Positions 31,118 through 32,388 of a stretch of DNA of 32,388 bases are shown in pieces. Below the pieces are notes generated by a model, which saw nothing but the letters and a program-made list of their open reading frames with translations, did not search any database and was not told the origin of the DNA. Location of the stretch: positions 1 through 32,388 of the forward strand of contig CAUWHJ010000027.1 of assembly GCA_963558655.1 (NCBI GenBank), written 5' to 3'. Made by a program: the position numbers and the translations under genes. This DNA comes from UMGS1590 sp963558655. Its GTDB lineage: Bacteria > Bacillota > Peptococcia > Peptococcales > Peptococcaceae. The stretch's first letter is position 1; each line of letters opens with the position of its first letter.

Positions 31118-31382
31118 GTCGCTTTACCTCCTCAGGCATATCTGGTAACGGAATCCAATGAGTTATGCTGTAAACCATTCCCCATGATGTATATATTCTG
31201 GTGTTCCTCATCACTAACGTGTCAGCAGCGTCATCTACATATATCAGAAATCTATTGTTGTTGTATCTTGCAAAGAAAACTCCAGCTTCTTCACGCATAC
31301 CTTCACTGTCAACTCCAACGACAGCAACAAGGATTCTCCCGCCGTCAATCGGAAGTCGATCATTAACGCTTATCCAGCCCAT
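31098..31382 (-). CDS. DUF551-like small protein (94 aa)
   Basis: Protein beginning MGWISVNDRLP and ending with an ITHWIPLPDMPEE motif, the two signatures of the DUF551 family that is common in phages and prophages of Bacillota. The middle holds a VLVAVVG-like strand and an FFARYNNNRFL segment. I place the start at 31382 because AAGGGAGAATGAA gives a well-spaced ribosome site there and the previous gene ends 1 bp upstream. A longer frame open back to 31532 only overlaps the previous gene. The C-terminal codons overlap the next DUF551 gene by 20 bp. The role of DUF551 proteins is not known to me. Confidence 0.8.
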   Translation of the reverse strand: MGWISVNDRLPIDGGRILVAVVGVDSEGMREEAGVFFARYNNNRFLIYVDDAADTLVMRNTRIYTSWGMVYSITHWIPLPDMPEEVKRHGMDKC

Positions 31383-31383
31383 T

Positions 31384-31761
31384 TCATTCTCCCTTATCTG
31401 GCATCCGAGCTTGTCGCCAGTCAACATATTCACCGTTTTCGCTAATGACAGTATCTTTAGGAGCTGCGAAGAACAAACCATCGTAAAAAAACAAGAATTG
31501 CCGCTTCCGCCATTCCCCTCCCTCTCCCTCACGCACCATTATCCAATCGCCAGCTTTTAAATTATCGCCATTCTTCAAAAGTGGTGTTTCATATTCTTCG
31601 CTGAGCCAATTTTCAACAGATTCATTATCTTGGAAACAACATGAATCACAACCAGAACCGTAACATACTTCTCCATCGTGTGTTAATTTATATAACACTT
31701 TACAATTATAAGAAAGAGCAATCGCCAGCAACTTATTACCATAAAATTCTTGATTAGTCAT
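31384..31761 (-). CDS. Small early phage protein, 'LLKNGDNLK-GDWIMVR' family, copy 3 (125 aa)
   Basis: Protein of 125 residues with a good ribosome site (GGAGGGCG) before the ATG. The N-terminal part differs from its sisters but keeps a C-x7-C-x4-C-x2-CC type cluster around residues 33-42. From about residue 48 it follows the family core: WLSEEYETPLLKNGDNLKAG, DWIMVR, EWRKRQFLFFYDGLFF, W-QARMPDKGE. The next gene (DUF551-like) starts 1 bp beyond its stop. Divergence between copies is clearly above 40 percent over the N-terminal half, so the duplications are old or the copies were acquired separately. Function unknown. Confidence 0.8.
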   Translation of the reverse strand: MTNQEFYGNKLLAIALSYNCKVLYKLTHDGEVCYGSGCDSCCFQDNESVENWLSEEYETPLLKNGDNLKAGDWIMVREGEGGEWRKRQFLFFYDGLFFAAPKDTVISENGEYVDWRQARMPDKGE

Positions 31762-31764
31762 CGT

Positions 31765-32139
31765 TTATTCGCCCTCCATTGGTAAACGAGCTTGCGACCA
31801 ACCAATAATCGTTACATCACCAGAAATTTTTTCATCAAAATATGCACAATAAAAAATATGGTCGTAGTAAAACAAAAATTGTCTTTTTTTCCAATCGGTT
31901 GCTTCACTATTTCGTACCATAAGCCAATCGCCAGTTTTGAGATTATCCCCGTTCTTAAGCAAAGGTGGTTCATATTTAGAAAATAACCACTTAATAGAAG
32001 TTTCTGTACAAGTTTCACATATGCGGTTACAACCTATACCACTTACTTTGGCTATAATACAAGGTTTTGGTTTTGTCTCTACATCACCATTGCACATTTC
32101 ATTTTTAATATCTTCAGGATATTTTTCTACATTTAACAT
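31765..32139 (-). CDS. Small early phage protein, 'LLKNGDNLK-GDWIMVR' family, copy 2 (124 aa)
   Basis: Protein of 124 residues starting MLNVEKYPEDIK. It has an N-terminal half with five cysteines, including a C-x4-C-x2-C cluster near residues 37-44. The family core follows: WLFSKYEPPLLKNGDNLK, GDWLMVR, W-KKRQFLFYYD, FYC and QARLPMEGE. A GGGGTG lies 8 nt before the ATG. The start overlaps the end of copy 1, and the stop is 3 bp before copy 3, so they are co-translated. The core looks like a compact beta-rich fold with conserved aromatics, and the Cys cluster could bind a metal. Both are inferences. It is not a family I can name. Confidence 0.8.
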   Translation of the reverse strand: MLNVEKYPEDIKNEMCNGDVETKPKPCIIAKVSGIGCNRICETCTETSIKWLFSKYEPPLLKNGDNLKTGDWLMVRNSEATDWKKRQFLFYYDHIFYCAYFDEKISGDVTIIGWSQARLPMEGE

Positions 32140-32388
32140 TCCTTATTCACCCCTATTGGTAATCTAGCATACACCCATCTCTGAACAACACAGACGTGAT
32201 TATCAAGTTCGTGTCCTTTTGAGATACAATAAAAATGATTCTGGTAATAGAATAAGAATTGTCTCTCTTTCCAATCGTCGGCTTCATCGTCTCGTACCAT
32301 AATATATTCGCCAACAATCAGTGCGTCGCCGTTCTCAAGCAATTCCGGCTCTGGTTCCTTGTATTCTTCGAGCAACCATTCAGCGATT
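32133..32388 (-). CDS. Small early phage protein, 'NGD-x-GD/EYIMVR' family, copy 1 (5' end outside window)
   Basis: The reading frame is open to the edge of the window, so the N-terminus is missing. A TTG at 32375 exists, but codons upstream of it (I-A-E-W) match the SIKWL and MLNWL segments of the paralogues downstream, so the true start lies outside. Visible motifs are LLENGDALIVGEYIMVR, W-KERQFLFYY and a C-terminal W-ARLP, all shared with the genes at 31765-32139, 31384-31761 and 30466-30834. The 3' end overlaps the next gene by 7 bp. I do not recognise the family. Small size and compact packing are typical of phage early accessory genes, possibly host-takeover or anti-defence genes, but nothing in the sequence shows a function. 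Confidence 0.75.
   Translation of the reverse strand, partial: IAEWLLEEYKEPEPELLENGDALIVGEYIMVRDDEADDWKERQFLFYYQNHFYCISKGHELDNHVCVVQRWVYARLPIGVNKEC

Noticed and set aside
1..32388. tRNA, rRNA, insertion sequences, integrase or att sites
   Set aside because: None recognised by eye on either strand; the window seems to stop short of lysis and integration modules.

Overview
The window is part of a tailed-phage or prophage genome, about 32 kb. Every gene I can support lies on the minus strand, so transcription runs from high to low coordinates as one long block. The phage is a contractile-tailed (myovirus-type) mosaic. Its head module is lambda-like (Nu1/gpA-type terminase, gpB-type portal, ClpP-fold protease-scaffold, gpD-type decoration protein, gpE-type capsid). 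Its tail module is P2-like (sheath, tube, tape measure, gpX, gpD, gpU, gpW, gpJ, gpI, fibre). Strong AGGAGG-type ribosome sites, frequent TTG/GTG starts and DUF551/zinc-ribbon accessory genes point to a Bacillota host. A Negativicutes-type gut bacterium is plausible, but that is inference. No integrase, repressor, lysis cassette, tRNA or rRNA is visible, so I cannot say whether it is an integrated prophage.

Layout in transcription order: (1) 32388-29283, an early accessory region of very small genes. It contains four copies of an unnamed 'LLKNGDNLK-GDWIMVR' family, two DUF551 proteins, two related zinc-ribbon proteins and several Cys-rich mini-proteins. (2) 29286-23380, replication and metabolism: a ThyX-resembling protein, a primase/VapE helicase, a 335-bp AT-rich gap with ten GTCAAC/GTTGAC hexamers (candidate origin), a VRR-NUC nuclease, an SNF2-type helicase and small genes. 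(3) 23383-22584, the late switch: a zinc-ribbon gene broken by one in-frame TAA, an ArpU/DUF1492-type regulator, then four GTCAGT hexamers exactly 10 bp apart in front of an extended -10 box, and a leader hairpin terminator. (4) 22563-13323, a gpZ-like protein, packaging and head. (5) 13308-3531, the contractile tail and baseplate. (6) 3527-8, fibre and receptor-recognition genes with duplicated modules.

Genes work together as in a standard late operon. The regulator probably activates the repeat-bearing promoter, which drives packaging, head and tail genes. Internal terminators after the DUF6148 gene and after the tail-tube gene may tune expression. The most interesting points are these. Two paralogous tail-tip genes (1548-900 and 897-272) each have a conserved N-terminal leader out of frame with the body at a G run. 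An A AAT TTT slippery site fuses the tail chaperone to a second reading frame. The late-promoter repeat array lies directly behind its regulator gene. The hexamer array lies behind the primase-helicase gene. A gpU-like domain is fused to two peptidoglycan hydrolase domains next to a free-standing paralogue.
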